Shown: positions 1 to 12,783, numbered from the stretch's first letter. The stretch is 64,000 nucleotides of DNA from Beta vulgaris subsp. vulgaris (GCF_026745355.1 NC_079207.1:16360150-16424149), one strand, 5' to 3'. A program made the numbers and translations. Notes: a model not told the origin generated them from the sequence alone.

Positions 1-748
1 GTGATAAAGGGAAACATATCCAAGAGCGTGCAACATGAGATTGCGAATTGCGAGCGGCGTACAATGAAATTGATCACAATAGTACTTAATTCCATGATCA
101 TAAGGACCATAACAAATATCAATCAACAAACGACAGTATCGGCTAGTGAACAATTAAATGGTTGATTAGAGCATCAATAAACCAACCCAACTAACATCCT
201 CATTCCTCAACAAGGTTCATATCATCACCTCACCTTTTTGGAGTTTCAAAGAAATCTATCATATTCGAGGTCACAATCTCATCACCATGATCTGTACTCA
301 AAAACCCCTTAAATCTCTTAGACATTGCATGCTAAATTTGATTAATAACACTTCCATCAAAAGGGGAAAACACAAAAAACAACAAAAAAACAAATGAAAG
401 GATGACAGTTGAACACATGCACAGAAAGATGAGGAAGTAACAGCTCTTAATTCTGAACTGTTTTTTTTTTTTTTCTCATCCACACAAATTCTTCAACAAA
501 ATCAAAATTTCTCCTTTTTCATCACCTTAAATTCAAAACTTTGAATTAGAACAATTCCACCCTTCCCAAAAACGCAATCATAGAATCTCACAACAATTTC
601 ATACAAAATTCAGTAATTTTACTCTAAACATCACATACATATTAATAAAATCTCAAGTGCAATAAAAAAATCATAAAACCCCAAAATCAAGCAACAAAAA
701 TAGTAAAATTGAAAAGGGTTTATAAAGTAAGGAGTGAATCATACATAC
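1..748 (-). other. intron 1 of the CASP-like gene (runs off the left edge)
   Basis: AT-rich sequence downstream of the splice donor at 747-748 on the minus strand. I looked for the expected second exon of a CASP-like protein (continuation after the YTAFC segment) and did not find it, so the intron probably extends beyond position 1. A run of T at 462-475 and poorly conserved short ORFs are all that is visible. Confidence 0.6.
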
Positions 749-882
749 CAGAAAGCAGTGTAGCCATAAAAATTAACATCAAGGCACATGAAAAAGAGGG
801 CAGCAGAGGAAAACAGAGTCTGACCCAATCGAAGAGCTAAGCTTGCGCTGGTACCCAATGATCCAGGCACTTCCTCCACCAT
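749..882 (-). CDS. CASP-like protein, CASPL5 type, first exon only (partial)
   Basis: The minus strand starts with ATG at 882 and reads 44 codons plus two bases to a donor GTATGT at 748. The encoded N-terminus begins MVEEVPGSLGTSASLALRLG, followed by a hydrophobic stretch and an NFYGYTAF segment. This matches the start of the CASPL5 (UPF0497) family of four-helix membrane proteins related to the Casparian-strip scaffold proteins; the first transmembrane helix spans about residues 20-36. The split last codon (TG, then the intron) fits the Cys that follows TAF in the family. The remaining exons lie outside the window, so integrity of the gene cannot be judged. Family call is from remembered similarity; subfamily 5C is my best guess. 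Confidence 0.75.
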
Positions 883-2800
883 TTTCCCACCACTTTTTTC
901 TTCTTCCTACAACTTTTCATGCACTTTTTCCCTCATTTTTTTGTAGTTATTTGACTTTAGTTTTAATGTTTTTGATAACAATAATGTTGATGTGAACTAC
1001 CTAGAATAAATAAAGAAGATATAGAGTATACATAACAGTTTCTCACCCACCACTCGTCAGCCGTGGAAATGAATTGGGGAAATTGTGTGGAATCGGAGGG
1101 ATTCTACGTGGAATTCTGATTAAATCAGGCAGATACAGTGTTGTTGATTATATAGAATTGGATTTTTCGACCGGCTTTATGACTTTCGGATGGTTTGTCT
1201 ATTTCTATTGAATGTGGAGGGGTAGAATGGTAGATAGCTGAAATGAAATAGTGATGTCTTCATTTTAAGAAATTTTTGGATTTTGTAAAATTTGGGAGTA
1301 TTTTTACAAGTTTCTAAAGAATATCAAATTAAATTTTCTTATAGATTTTAATTATTTTAGGGTTGGGCGTAATGTTGAGAGAATAGGCTCAAGCGATTCA
1401 TGTTTCCGTAAAACAGAATAATGATCAACTATCCAGAAAAAACTAGCTGGCGAATATTTTTATGCAAAATAACTTAGGTACAATAAGATAATATTAGCCT
1501 ATGCAAGAAATGGATATTTCAATAAGAAAAATATAAAACTTGGAAAACTAAATTGAATATCCATAGTTTTGGGAAGTGGATTGAGAAGATTGAGTATATC
1601 GAATTGTTTTGAACAATTATGCCCAAATTACTTGGTTCAAATGTTAGAAAATGTTTTATTCTAATTAGAAGCCACAAATGAATGAATGACATAAAATGTT
1701 CATGTGCTTAATTAGAATATAAACCAAAAAGATTTTGCTACTATAACTCTTAGGGGTTTTTATTAAGCCTTATAGATATTGCTCACAATAAAAATTAGTT
1801 TAAAATTATATTACTTCTGTATTTTTTTAGTTACACTATTTGCCTTTTTGCCACTATTCATCAACCAACTTTGTTAAGTTATCTCGTATCACTATATAAT
1901 TGTTAGATTCAATTCAATGTGAGAATTTCAAATATCAATTTTTTATAATGTTTACTTACACTCAATAAGAAGCGTTAACGTTCAAAGAAGCGTCTCGACA
2001 GATGTGAAAAAACAAATTATGTAACCAAAAAGTGTGGAGATAATATTTATAAAAAACCCAGATGCTATATTATTTTCTTATTATTGTTTTTTTCGTACTT
2101 TTAGATGTTTCGAGTTTTCAGGATATCAAATTTCTACAATTTTCCATAAACAATGCAACAAATGAAAGTCATGTCGTGCAACAAACTGATAGGAACTAAA
2201 ATAAGATTGGAGATCATATTAAGGTGGGTGGCAAAATATTGGTAATCACGTGGACCATAGAAAAAAAGAAACAAAAGAAGGTCCAGACTATTCAAGAGCA
2301 AATTACAGATGGTGAGCAGCCAAAATCAACGGATGATAGGTAATCTTGCTGCCAACCATTCTTTTTGTAGTACTTTGTTTGTAGTACCCACCAGGCCACT
2401 TCGACCCGTTGGTGGTTAGGGCCTAGGGTAAGTGGGTAACTATGCCAAATTCTATTCTTTATGCACTACCACTAACTTTTGGTCTTTGGTTGGAGGAGAT
2501 GCAAAGCCAAAAAGATTGTTTCCCTTCTTAGCTTGCTACTTAGGAATGCTGCCCTATTTACAAGCATTGACCAAATCAAACTTTTCAGCTGTATCTCATT
2601 ACAACTTTTACAAGAATCACTCTCCCACCTTTTCCTAGTACAAAACATTATTTTATCTTTGAAAGATATTCAACACTCTTTTCCGAAATAGAATGGCCTT
2701 ATTTGGCAATGACCACACACTGGTTTTTACTAGCTAGTTTTCCACATTCCTTTTTCAGTGGTAAGATAATAAAAATCGAGGAGAGTCATATTTTGTTAAT
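883..2800. other. intergenic region upstream of the CASP-like gene
   Basis: AT-rich, no supportable gene. The part next to 882 is pyrimidine-rich and would hold the 5' UTR and promoter of the CASP-like gene on the minus strand. Short ORFs at 2432-2691 have no recognisable content. Confidence 0.5.
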
Positions 2801-2802
2801 TA

Positions 2803-3059
2803 CTCCCGCCGTCTTTTATTAGTTTATCCCTTTTGACTTTTGACACTATTTACATACATGACTTTGACTATCTTTTGTAATTTGTATTTAAGGAAAAATA
2901 TAGTCATGTGAGATCTTGTTGGATTCGTCTCAATGTGTATTATCCAATATCAACTTTTGTAATTTTTGCTTATCGAAAATTAGAGATATTAAGGTTCAAA
3001 TTAGTATCTCGGCAAATGTGCCCCAAAGAAAGGGATAAAATAATAAAAGACGGAGGGAG
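2803..3059. mobile_element. Stowaway MITE (Tc1/mariner-derived), TSD TA
   Basis: The left end reads CTCCCGCCGTCTTTTATTA and the right end is the inverse, ATAAAAGACGGAGGGAG. Both are flanked by TA (2801-2802 and 3060-3061). The 257-bp length, CTCCC(T)CCGT termini and TA duplication are diagnostic of Stowaway. It lies directly against the broken Ty3/gypsy coding sequence that starts at about 3062. Confidence 0.9.
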
Positions 3060-3062
3060 TAT

Positions 3063-3862
3063 ATGAATTTCCTCAAACACGAAAGGTGCAATGTCCTATA
3101 TAGAAACTGCTCTATCCTTATAGGAACCTATGAATTTCTTTTGAATTTAGTTCAGTTTGAGTTAACGGACTTTGATGTGATTTTGGGGATGGATTGGTTA
3201 TCCAAATATAAAGCTGACATAAATTGCCTCAAACACGAGATAACCCTTAGAACACCAGATGGGTTTAAAGTTTCTTATCAAAGAAGAAAGGTTAAACCAA
3301 AAACTATCTCAACCTCAAAAGCTTTCAAGCTACTCGAAAAAGGTTGTCATGGATACCTTTGTCATGTACAAGATTTAAACACACTAAACCTTCTCTGAGT
3401 GACATTTTTATAGTATGTGAATATCCCGACGTATTCCCAGAAGAGATACCTGGCATGCCTCCACAAAGCTCCCATATCTAAAGCACCATACAGAATGGCA
3501 CCAGCTGATTTGCGAGAATTAAAGACACAACTAGATGAATTACTTGAGCAAGGGATATTCAACCAAGTGTGTCGCCATGGGGTGCACCAGTGTTATTTGT
3601 GATGAAGAAAGATGGAAGTATGAGATTATGCATTGATTATCGAGAATTGAACAAGATCACCATCAAAAATAAATATCCATTACCCCGTATTGATGACCTT
3701 TTTTATCAACTAAGAGGTGCAAGTATCTTTTCTAAAATTGATCTAAGATTTAGATACCATCAACTCCGCATTAAACCTGAGGCTATATCAAAAATCGCTT
3801 TCAGGACTCGATATGGCCATTACGAATTCACAGTGATGCTATTTGGGTTAACAAGCGTATGA
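3063..3862 (+). pseudogene. Ty3/gypsy polyprotein remnant: end of protease and N-terminal RT
   Basis: First comes a reading frame with FDVILGMDWLSKYKADI (about 3170-3225), the region after the aspartic protease. Then, in shifted frames, come a DVFPEE-type linker (about 3420-3455), [11 protein letters not shown] (about 3488-3520) and the RT N-terminal block with [24 protein letters not shown] and [10 protein letters not shown] (about 3570-3710). At least two frameshifts separate these pieces. The reading ends around LFGLT, before the YxDD catalytic box, so the copy is inactive. Order and motifs fit Ty3/gypsy rather than a pararetrovirus: no coat or movement protein lies nearby. Confidence 0.9.
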
Positions 3863-4744
3863 AGTAACCATTATGTCCAGCATCTATGCATTCCCATAGA
3901 TATTATATGAGACGTGTCATATGTACTCGAATATGTAAATACGACTATGTGATGCTAAGTATATGTGATTAATGTATGACTCGATGAATGTTCATGAATG
4001 TCATGAACAGTCATGTTTATGATTTTATTTAATGAAGTATGGCTATATGAATTATGGATTTATTATAATTTATGGTTGTTGTTTGTAAATATGAATATAT
4101 GCAAGTTTGTAAAAGAGGATGGTTCTGCTGGCTTGGGATTATGAATTGAATTGGCAAATTGGCAGGTTACAAGTGGAGAAATTATGGTACGATATATGAA
4201 TGAACACATGGACCAAAAGGGTCGATCATATGATAATGTTAATGCTATGTCCAAAACCTGTACTTGCCAATTAACTATGATCACGCAAATGATCCTTGTT
4301 AGCAGACTATTCAATGATGGTGTTTTCTGATAGTATTTCCGAACAAGTGTCAATATGATATGATGTATGCATGTGCATGAAAATGTTCATGAACTAAAAC
4401 TGTTTTTACGTGTTGGAGTGAAATTATCGACTTTTCAACTCATTTTGTGTTATTTTATGTGTTTTCTCTTTTCTCTATTTTACGAAATGATTCAGGTATT
4501 ATGAAGATAGGCTTAAGATCAATTATGTCAAGGATACTCTCGAAAGATTAAGTTGAAGTGATTCTATATGTATATATTTGGGATATCTAGAATACTTTGT
4601 ATTAAGGTTGATTATTATTACTTTAAGTTGATCATTTGTGTGTTTGAGATCGTTTTAGGCTATTATTTTATTAATGGGCCATAACCCACATGCTTAAGTT
4701 ATGTTTCTGCTAATGATTAAGGTTATGAAATTTTCGGGGCGTTA
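3863..4744 (+). repeat. probable 3' LTR remnant of the truncated gypsy element
   Basis: Non-coding sequence with a CGACTTTTCAACTC-type stretch (about 4428-4440) and the terminal inverse of TGTAACGCCCCG at 4735-4744. Assignment as LTR rests on the terminus and on its position after the RT remnant. The join to RT shows an internal deletion. Confidence 0.45.
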
Positions 4745-4990
4745 CAACTTCGGAGCTACTCCTTTTAGAGTATCCTGGAAGTTCTTGCACCAAGTAGCAT
4801 CATCTACTACTTGGACATACATCTGATGCTTATAGACAGAGAGATGATCATCTGGATCAGTTGTTCCATCAGATGGCTCTATGGTAGGGAGTTTAATCTT
4901 TGGAAAGAGGGGCGCTTCCATGATCTCGACCGAGAATGGGGTTGGCCAGTTGATCCGGAGGGCTCCCAGCTATCCCTCAATGGGAAGGAA
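4745..4990 (-). pseudogene. Tat/Retand-like retrotransposon gag fragment
   Basis: On the minus strand this reads an open frame with PFSVEIMEAPLFPKIKLP, then a DGTTDPDDH motif and a conserved W-C pair before DTLKG. This is the retrotrans_gag signature of Tat-clade (Ogre/Retand) Ty3/gypsy elements. The frame continues after the Athila insertion: the same element resumes at 24935 on the minus strand, and AGGAA (4986-4990 and 24930-24934) is the target duplication. On the other side the fragment ends abruptly at the gypsy LTR terminus at 4744. Confidence 0.8.
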
Positions 4991-6450
4991 TGATGTGTCG
5001 TATTTTTATATAGGTTTTAGTTGCATTCTAGGTGCATTTAGGTGCATTGTAGTTCATAGTTGCATGATATTACTTAATCTGCGAAATATTACTCCTCTTG
5101 TGCGTTTTTGGTATTCTTTGATGAATTTCGGGTATCGAGAATATAATTGGAGTATTACTGGACAAGCTTGAGTACTTAGGAGCAATTGGAAGCAAGCTAC
5201 ATTGATAAGGATCTAGTGGCATTGGAAACTAGGTTTGAAGATCTTACCAACGATAGGTCGCACGGCCCAAAGCGAGTTATATTCTGAGAGATATGTGCTT
5301 CGAAAGTTGGCCCAGTCTTTCAGAAACTTCTTACACGCACGCAATATTTGAAAATTTTAGCCATTTAATGATTTATTTAGTTTTCTTAACTTGTAATTTG
5401 GTTCCCTACTAGTTTTAGGAGTTATATAACTACATATTAGATGTTTTCTAATTACGGGAGGACATCTATTACTCACTTTTCAATATCACGCTATTTTTCC
5501 TCTTTAGTTTTCTCTCTAGTTTATGTCCTAGTTTATTTTCTATTGCTACTTTAGAGATTCAAGATTCAAGCTTTCATATTCATCTTCAATTCAATCAAGT
5601 TTTATTCTCTCATCTTCTCTTTATTATTATTTTAATTATGTTTTCCATTATGTTTATTGCTTTAATTGTCTTTATTAGTGAATAATCTTTCTATCTAGGA
5701 TTGAGTTGAACCCTAGTATGGATTGATCATGTAAACTCTTCTCTAATTCCCATGTTATTGAATTATATGTTTAGGGTTTGATAAGATTGTTGTTATTGTC
5801 AATTGTGCATCTTGATTTAGCCCTAGTTTTATATTATCAATGAAAGTTGGAGCTGCAATTAGGAATATTTGTTCGATGCTAAATTGTTATTTTATTAATT
5901 GAGTTCATCAACGAAAGTTGGGTCTTAATTTAGATACTATTGTTATTGATTTGAATTATCCCATGAAAATAGGTGAGAACTAGAATTGGGAAATGTTTGA
6001 CATTGGTTCTTAATGTTTCTAATTATGTGTGTAAGCCATGAAAATAGGAGACATGCATGTTAGTTAGGCCTTTTGCTATCACGAAAGTAAGTTCAGTATT
6101 GAGAAATGACCGAGTATTTAGTTTCGGTTCGCAGTTGTGCTTTATTACTAAGACATAAGGGAATGTTAATCTCTCCTAAGCTATAATTGAATAACTGGGA
6201 TGGGAGTTGTGGTTTGATCAATTCATATTAGTGGTGATGCTTAATCTTAGTGCTTTAATTATCATATTTAGTTAGTTTGTCGTATTTAGTCATTGGTCTA
6301 GCCTTTAGTTTATAAATTATTCCTCATTTCTGGATTGTGTAACTATTTGGTGATCTAAAATTGAGTAGTGGTTAATCTTGCACCTCCCTGAGTTTGACCC
6401 GTATGTGCTACAACACCGTACACTTGTTGTATAAAAATAAAACCCTAACA
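4991..6450 (+). repeat. Athila 5' LTR
   Basis: This 1460-bp sequence is repeated at 22421-24929, with the same start (TGATGTGTCG) and end (CCCTAACA). Compared with the 3' LTR it lacks the segment corresponding to about 22652-22783 and does not carry the MULE-type MITE. No coding sequence. Confidence 0.92.
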
Positions 6451-6455
6451 AGTTT

Positions 6456-6474
6456 TTGGCGTCGTTACCCGGGA
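6456..6474 (+). promoter_or_regulatory. primer binding site, tRNA-Asp type (mutated)
   Basis: Five bases after the 5' LTR lies TGGCGTCGTTACCCGGGAA. It differs at a few positions from TGGCGCCGTTGCCGGGGA, the complement of the 3' end of plant tRNA-Asp and the usual Athila primer site. Confidence 0.8.
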
Positions 6475-6564
6475 AGCTACGGATTAGAATTATTTTGATT
6501 ATAGATTTAATATATTACACTTGTTACTTTGTTTCTTGTTCATTTCTTCACTAGTTGTTTTCGA

Positions 6565-6816
6565 ATGCGCAGGCAATCGCGATCTGTAGATCATGTGGTG
6601 TTTGATCCCGAGATAGAAGCCACAGCTAGGAGACTCAACACTGAATGAACAAGAAAGGAGCAGGAAAATATTCGGAGAGAACCAATGGCTCGTCCTCTTC
6701 GAGAATATAATATGCCAGATGTCACATCTACATCTAGCATTGCCAGGCCTGCTGTAGAGGCCAATAACTTTGAGATCAAAATCCAACTAATCCACTTCAT
6801 TCAACAAGATCAGTTT
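6565..6816 (+). pseudogene. Athila gag, 5' part (interrupted)
   Basis: The frame opens at ATG 6565 and has an in-frame stop at 6646-6648. It continues through PLREYNMPDVTSTSS and an IKIQLIHFIQQDQF segment up to 6816, where the element at 6817-17637 is inserted. Reading resumes in the matching frame at 17643 with the DNPMENPNEH segment. That match confirms both the gag identity and the insertion boundary. Confidence 0.8.
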
Positions 6817-7499
6817 TGTAACGCCCCGACTTTTAAGCATCACTATTAGGTTAATTAATTACAAAGATTAGCAACGGAAGACCTTCCTAGCTTAGTCAGC
6901 GCGTCACTGCCGTACTCTCCACACAGGAAAGTACAAGGCAACATTCACTACTACAAAAATGGCCAAAGAGACTACCTATAGGAGACCGGTTGAGGTTACT
7001 AACCCATTTCTTAAATATAGGAAACCATTGATTATCTAAAACCAGTCTCTTAAGTTTAACTATTTGACTAAGTAAAAAAGTTGTTGTGAAATAAGAGACC
7101 GCTTTCAAGTAAAACCAGTTTCCTTGAAATATTTTATTTTTTTAATTTATTTTTTTTTCAACATAATACACTATGATATGTATATATTGTTGTTGTTGTA
7201 AGATACACTACTTCTAACTAGAACCGATTTCTTTAAAATATTTTAATTTGTAAATTTAATATATTTCAACCTAATACTAGTATAGTTGTGTAGTATATTT
7301 ATATATATAATTTTATTTACTTTTAATTTTTTTGTCTTTTTGAAATAACAAATACAATAAAAAAACCACCACTACTAGTATTATGTATCATTTTTCATAT
7401 TATTTATTAATATGATTTTATTATAAAATATATTTTGGGTTCTAATTTTAAAAAATTGAACAAAATTTACCTAAAGTGGGAACTAATTCTTTAAGTTAG

Positions 7500-8540
7500 A
7501 TTTCATATTTGTATAACCCAAATCAACCCACCCTTTATAAACCAAAAACACCCCCCCTTAAACCTTTCTCTCTCCCCGTGAAAACCACAACCCCAAAACC
7601 GACACTCAAACTGTGGAACCCCACCAATTCTCCCTCCTTCGCTTGTTGTGCCTCCCTCACCGGAGTTTTGTTTTTGTCACCGGAGGCTCGCCTCTCCTCG
7701 CCGGTGTTGTACTGCGCAGCGTCGTCTCTCTCTCCTTCGTGATGCTTTGTTGTTTCGTCGCTGCTGTTATTGATGCTTTTCGCCGCTTCTTTCGCCGGAG
7801 CTTCTTCTCTTCTGTCGTTGAGTAGCCACCTGGTGCTACTGCTGTTGTTGGTTTTTGTGGATGGTTGCGGTATCGTCGTCCCTGCTTTGCTCTCTCTTCA
7901 CCCGCTGATGTGGTGCAGTGCTCGGCGCCACCTCCCCGCGTTGTTTTCGTCCACGTATGTGCTCAGTCGCCGTCGAAGCTTCGAAACCCTTCTTAGCCTT
8001 CTGTGTTCGTTGCTCTGTTCTTCGCTGCTCTTGTGAGCAGAGGTACACCCGCACCTCTTTGTTTCCCTTGTTAGTTTGTTTAAGCACAAGTTTAATTGCC
8101 CTTGTTAGTTTGGTTAAGTTGGACCTAAATCATGTTTTTGAGTTAATCTAGAACTGGATCCTTGTTTCATTTCAAGACTTACCTAGTTCATTGTACAAGA
8201 ATGGATAGAGGGATACAATTTGCTACTGAGTTTTGTTCTACAGACCAAATTATACCACTTTCATGTGCTAATTTGTATTTCTTTGATTGGAGTTTGTAGA
8301 TTTAGCGCATTAGGTAACACTAGCCATATGTCAGTATGTTTGACCATTAGTAGCTTAAATTGGGAACTGTTATTTTGCAATGGAGGATCTATAAATTTTG
8401 ATTCAGTATCACTTCTTTTTTGAAGTTATAAACATGGATTGATGAATCCTAATATGGGATTTGTTTACCAGTGAGCAACTTTTGGCAACTACTTAAATCT
8501 ATTGGTTGTGTTATTGAATACATTTTAATCCATTGTACAG
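7500..8540 (+). other. C/T-rich leader-like segment inside the CACTA element
   Basis: From 7500 to about 8090 the sequence is CT-rich and contrasts with the AT-rich element ends; it looks like a captured promoter/5' UTR or first exon upstream of the KUP fragments. The overlapping short ORFs in several frames here have no family signature, so I do not call a protein. From 8090 to 8540 it looks like an intron leading to the acceptor CAG at 8538-8540. Confidence 0.4.
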
Positions 8541-11500
8541 GAGTTCTCTACATGGCACACTCTCGCCTTGGCATTCCAAACTCCTGGTGTGGTCTATGGT
8601 GATGTGGGTACGAACCCTCTATATGTCTTCACTGATGTGTTTAGCAAGGTGCCTATAACATCAGAAATCGATGTTCTGGTGGCATTGTCTGTTATACTGT
8701 ATACAATAACTCTTGTACCCTTAGCGAAATATGTATTTGTAGTGCTTAAAGCTAATGGCAATGGTGAAGGTACGAGATTTTCCAACTTTCTTTCTGACTT
8801 GTTTGTTTTGTCAATAGTTATTACATGTCTACAAATAATTGGCAATTATTGGCTGCAGGAGGGACATTGGCACTATATTCACTTATAAGCAGGTATGCCA
8901 ATGTCAATATGATTCCAAATCGCGAACAAGCTGACCAACAGATCTCTAGCTATAAATCTGTTTTCACTTTTCTCGCTGTTTATTGTTAAAGTGTTGATGC
9001 TGAATTACTGTTAGGATATCCTAACAATGATATTATACTGGAAAATTTAGGCGTTATTTTTTGTTCCTGAAAAAATGGCAGGATATATGCGAGTTAGTAG
9101 TTTTTAGCTACACTTTTCAGATTATCTTTTTCTTTTAGCCTTCACCTTTATTTATTAATTTTATATTTATTAATCCCTAGCACTTTCAAATTGTTGTGGA
9201 TTTTAGGAAGTAGGGGAGGTTAGGGGCGGAGAGATCTTTGTCATTTTGTACTAGTTGTAATCAACAACGTACTGTTAATTTTTCAAAATATAAATTGCTT
9301 TCTATTATTACTATCATTTAAAATGGACCACACGTTTTCTATGCTTTAGGGCCATCTTTGTTTTTGTCTTTGCATTTGTATTTATGGGGGATATGTTTAC
9401 TTTCAGGTATGGTATTACCAAATCCACTTAACGTTTTGTTAGTCTTTAGTAATATAATTATGATTTGGTCAATGATCTTAAAGATGTAATATTTTTGGCA
9501 TTTATAATGTTATATCATGGCGAGATTTTGGTTCTGTGTGGTGTTGTACTGTTGTAGATGTATGAAGGGATTGAGATGAGTAACAAGGAAAGTTTCGAGT
9601 AATTGTACTATCGAGTATTGGCTCCTGATTTGGAATTTAGAATTGTACATTTCCACTCTTGTTGTTACACTAATCACGGATGATTTTATGGCTTCGAGTG
9701 TTGGGAAAGGAGAGAGGATATATTTTGGTTTCAGTTGAGTAATGAAAGAAGGCTGGTGAGTATGTTGTTGAGGTAATGTTGACAAGTTGTTTTATAAAAT
9801 TAAGCGCTGCCATAAGTTGCTTCAGTTTTTTAGCTGGATGTCTGTAGAGGCTTAGCTGATAGATGAACTGTAATTGTGGTTTGGCTTAAAGGTTTACATG
9901 TGCTGAAAGCATCTTTATGCTGTGACTCTTGAAAAGGTGCTTACCACTTAATTCGCTTAGTATAGCTGATTCCAAGGACTAATGATTGTTTAGTGTTGGC
10001 TATACTCTTCTATATTATACTAATATTTTTTTATGTAATTCTAAATTACAGTCTTAAAATTACCATTTAATCAAACATAGATTGTTACTTCTACTCCTAA
10101 GTTTACTGATTTTGCTTTTGCAGAGGGCAGTTGGAAGCTGAGACTTGAGCTTCTTACGGATTTGAAAGCCTGTAGAAATAGGGATTGGTTATCTACTGGA
10201 CATAGCTGATTAATACTTTTACATGTTAGATGCATTGTGACTCGTACATACATTTATGATCTATGGAAGCATTCAGTAGGACTAGTCGTATTTCTAAGGA
10301 TCAGAAATGCAACATTTCTCCAGAGACCACCTTTGCTCCTCATACTCGTCAAGGTACGAAGTTGCGAGATATCTTGATGTCTGATAAATCGAACTTGTCA
10401 TATGCGATTTCCATCATGCGATCACTAGAAATTCCGATGATGCCTTGCCTAAATATGTAGGTGTAGGTTGCCAACAATGGCGGGGTCAGATAGAAGGATC
10501 TGTAAAGAGGATGAGCTATCAGGTACATGTCACACTTACCAAGTTATTTAGAGAAAGGAAAGAAATTTCAGAGAAAGGACTGAATGTTGGTGTTCTTGAC
10601 TCGAGGTGCCTTGAGAACTGGCGGTATAGTCAAAAACAGATATGATGTTACAGTATTAAGGGCCCTCAATCCATCTTATATCTACCTTTTCTTTAGGAAG
10701 AATGGTATCCAAGCATGGTCAGGTCTTGGTGGCTGTGTTTTGTGCATCACAGGTAATTTAAATAGTATTTTTGGTTGTGATTGCCATGAAGTTAGCAACA
10801 GATATCATTTCTACTTGACTTCTTTAATAAGTCAAATTGTTGTCGTTCTTTGTACCATCATTCCTTCAATTGATCACTGCTGCATAATTAGTATGATACA
10901 TTTCCTATTGTTTTGCCTGCTGCAAGTAATCCCCTTGGTTCTTTCTTAACCAGATTAAGTTGTTTTAATTCAGAGAAAAATTTCTAACAAGTTGTGTTTG
11001 AAAGCCTAAAGAAATGCCGTTTCTTTTTCAGAATGCTGAATTACTTTTCAAAAAGTTTATGACGTTATGTTAACTTACCTATGTTAACATTGTAATTTGT
11101 TCGAGCTGTGTGATCGTAGGAGCTGAAGCAATATTTGCTGATCTAGGTCACTTCTCTGTATGATTCATTCAGGCAGGTCTTTCTCAGTTGCATGGAGTGA
11201 AACTCTTCCGAATTTCTATTACTACTACTGCTTATCTTTAATATATGATGACTGCAGATGGAATTCACTTGTGTTGTTTTCCCCTGCCTTGTGTTAGCTT
11301 ACATGGGCCAAGCAACGTACCAGGTAACCCTTGAAATTGATGAAGTTACTACACTATCTTCTTGGATCATATGGGCTTTTTGCTGACACTTCCATTGTTT
11401 CTTGCCATGTAGAAGGACTTTTCTGGCCAGTCTTTGTGATTGTTACACTCGCTGCTGTTATTGCCAGTCAGGCCATCATATCTGCTACCTTTTCAGTCAC

Positions 11501-11752
11501 GAAGCAAGCCATGGCCCTGTCATGTTTCTCTAGGCTGAAGATAATTCACACCTCGAAGAGATTTTGCTCTTGAGGCTGACTTGAATGATGAACTGGATAT
11601 TGATAGTGTCTTAGTGAGATCAAGGGATGCAGAAGCTACTGATGATGTTGGAGATGAGCTGCGAACTCCATTGATGCATGATCAACGATTAGGAGAACCA
11701 AAAGCACTGAAATCAGGAGAACATGGAGAGTGTATTGTGGTCAGAGGATGAT
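8541..11752 (+). pseudogene. captured KUP/HAK/KT potassium-transporter gene fragments
   Basis: Exon-like pieces in transporter order, with introns kept: 8541-8776 (FQTPGVVYGDVGTNPLYVF, then LAKYVFVVLKANGNGEG, donor GTACGA); about 8857-8956 (TLALYSLISRYANVN); about 10635-10752 (DVTVLRALNPSYIYLFF, GGCVLCIT); about 11119-11174 (AEAIFADLGHFSV, then a stop); 11257-11322 (VVFPCLVLAYMGQATYQ); about 11413-11573 ([20 protein letters not shown] to HTSKR). The last exon then joins a C-terminal family segment ([25 protein letters not shown]) to about 11752. Several transmembrane exons and about 400 residues between HTSK and the C-terminal segment are missing. Stops and frameshifts rule out a working transporter. 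Retained introns mean DNA-level capture, not retroposition. Confidence 0.88.
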
Positions 11753-11837
11753 CCTAGCTGGCTACGCTAAATTATTTAAACAATCAAACACAAGACGATG
11801 GAGATTGAAGACGACGGTCAAGTTTGAATTGTATATA

Positions 11838-12098
11838 CTCCCTCCGTCCCTTAATAGAGTGCCCATTTTTCCAATGCACGTTTGCCAATGCACGTTTTGT
11901 ATCGTTAATATCTTTAATTTCATATTAGTAAAAATTATAAAAGTTTGATTTTCTTAATGTACGTAATGAGACGAATCAAACAAGACCCCACATGACTATG
12001 TTTTTTCTTATATATTAGAAATATTTTTTGAGGGCTTTCTTTACCTTTAAATAGTGTCCAAAAAAGAAATGGGCACTCTATTAAGGGACGGAGGGAGT
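11838..12098. mobile_element. Stowaway MITE nested in the CACTA element
   Basis: Termini CTCCCTCCGTCCCTTAATAG and the inverse TATTAAGGGACGGAGGGAG, with TA at 11836-11837 and 12099-12100; 261 bp. Confidence 0.93.
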
Positions 12099-12524
12099 AT
12101 TATTTAATTATTTTAGAATTTTAGTTTTAGTAGCTAGCATTATATTATAGAAATTTTATTTTAAGACATTATTAGAAGAAATTGATATTTTGAATAAAAT
12201 TGATTTTGTATATAAATTAAATGTAGCAAATATTTTTTTGATATGATGAATAAAGCGAGCAAGAATTTATATTTAATAATATTGTTGTGGCTATTGATAA
12301 ATTGTTATACAAACCTGACAAAAAAATAAAATAAAAAATAAATTGTTTTATTAGAAGAAAAAAAGCGTATATACGAAGAGCCGCAAATACAGGATAATGT
12401 ATGTATTGTAATATTTTACTAAACCTAAGAAACCGGTTGTGGTCAATAAATGGTTTCAAAGGGTAAGGCAAGGAGACCGGTTTTTAATGTTAAATGGTCT
12501 CCTAACCTCTTTATATATTATATA

Positions 12525-12783
12525 CTTCCTCTGTTTCTAAATAAGTGCAACATTTCTTGTTTACACGTTTGCCAATGCATTATTTTAACCATTAATATCT
12601 TCAATTATCAATAAGTAAAAATTATAAAAAGTTGATATTAAAAAAATTCACATCCGGACGAATCTAACAAGATCCCACATGACTATGTTTTTCCTAAAAT
12701 GTAAATCACCAAAGCTAATTAAAGTTTAAACTGTGAATAGTAAACACTATGCAAATGTTGCACTTATTTTGAAACGGAGGTAG
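12525..12783. mobile_element. Stowaway MITE, copy A of a near-identical pair
   Basis: Termini CTTCCTCTGTTTCTAAATAA and the inverse ending GAAACGGAGGTAG; TA at 12523-12524 and 12784-12785; 259 bp. By eye it differs from the copy at 36790-37048 at one position (TTTACACG here, TTTGCACG there). Confidence 0.93.

Larger units (their letters stand above)
3062..4744 (+). mobile_element. truncated Ty3/gypsy (chromovirus-like) LTR retrotransposon
   Basis: The element consists of a decayed protease-RT segment (3063-3862) followed by non-coding sequence ending in TTTTCGGGGCGTTACA at 4744. That ending is typical of LTRs that start TGTAACRCCCCG and end with the inverse. I infer a remnant whose integrase region was deleted, leaving the 3' part of a 3' LTR. 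It abuts gag of the outer Tat-like element at 4745. No left LTR or matching left TSD is visible, so the left end is lost, possibly at the Stowaway at 2803-3059. Confidence 0.65.

Noticed and set aside
3063..3862. Endogenous pararetrovirus reverse transcriptase
   Set aside because: The protease-linker-RT order and wording match Ty3/gypsy retrotransposons; no movement or coat protein sequence nearby.
7509..8151. Several 60-90-residue ORFs on both strands in the CACTA element
   Set aside because: CT-rich leader-like DNA; overlapping frames and no family signature.
10071..10645. Additional gene inside the CACTA element
   Set aside because: Short ORFs without recognisable motifs between KUP exons; probably intron or captured filler.
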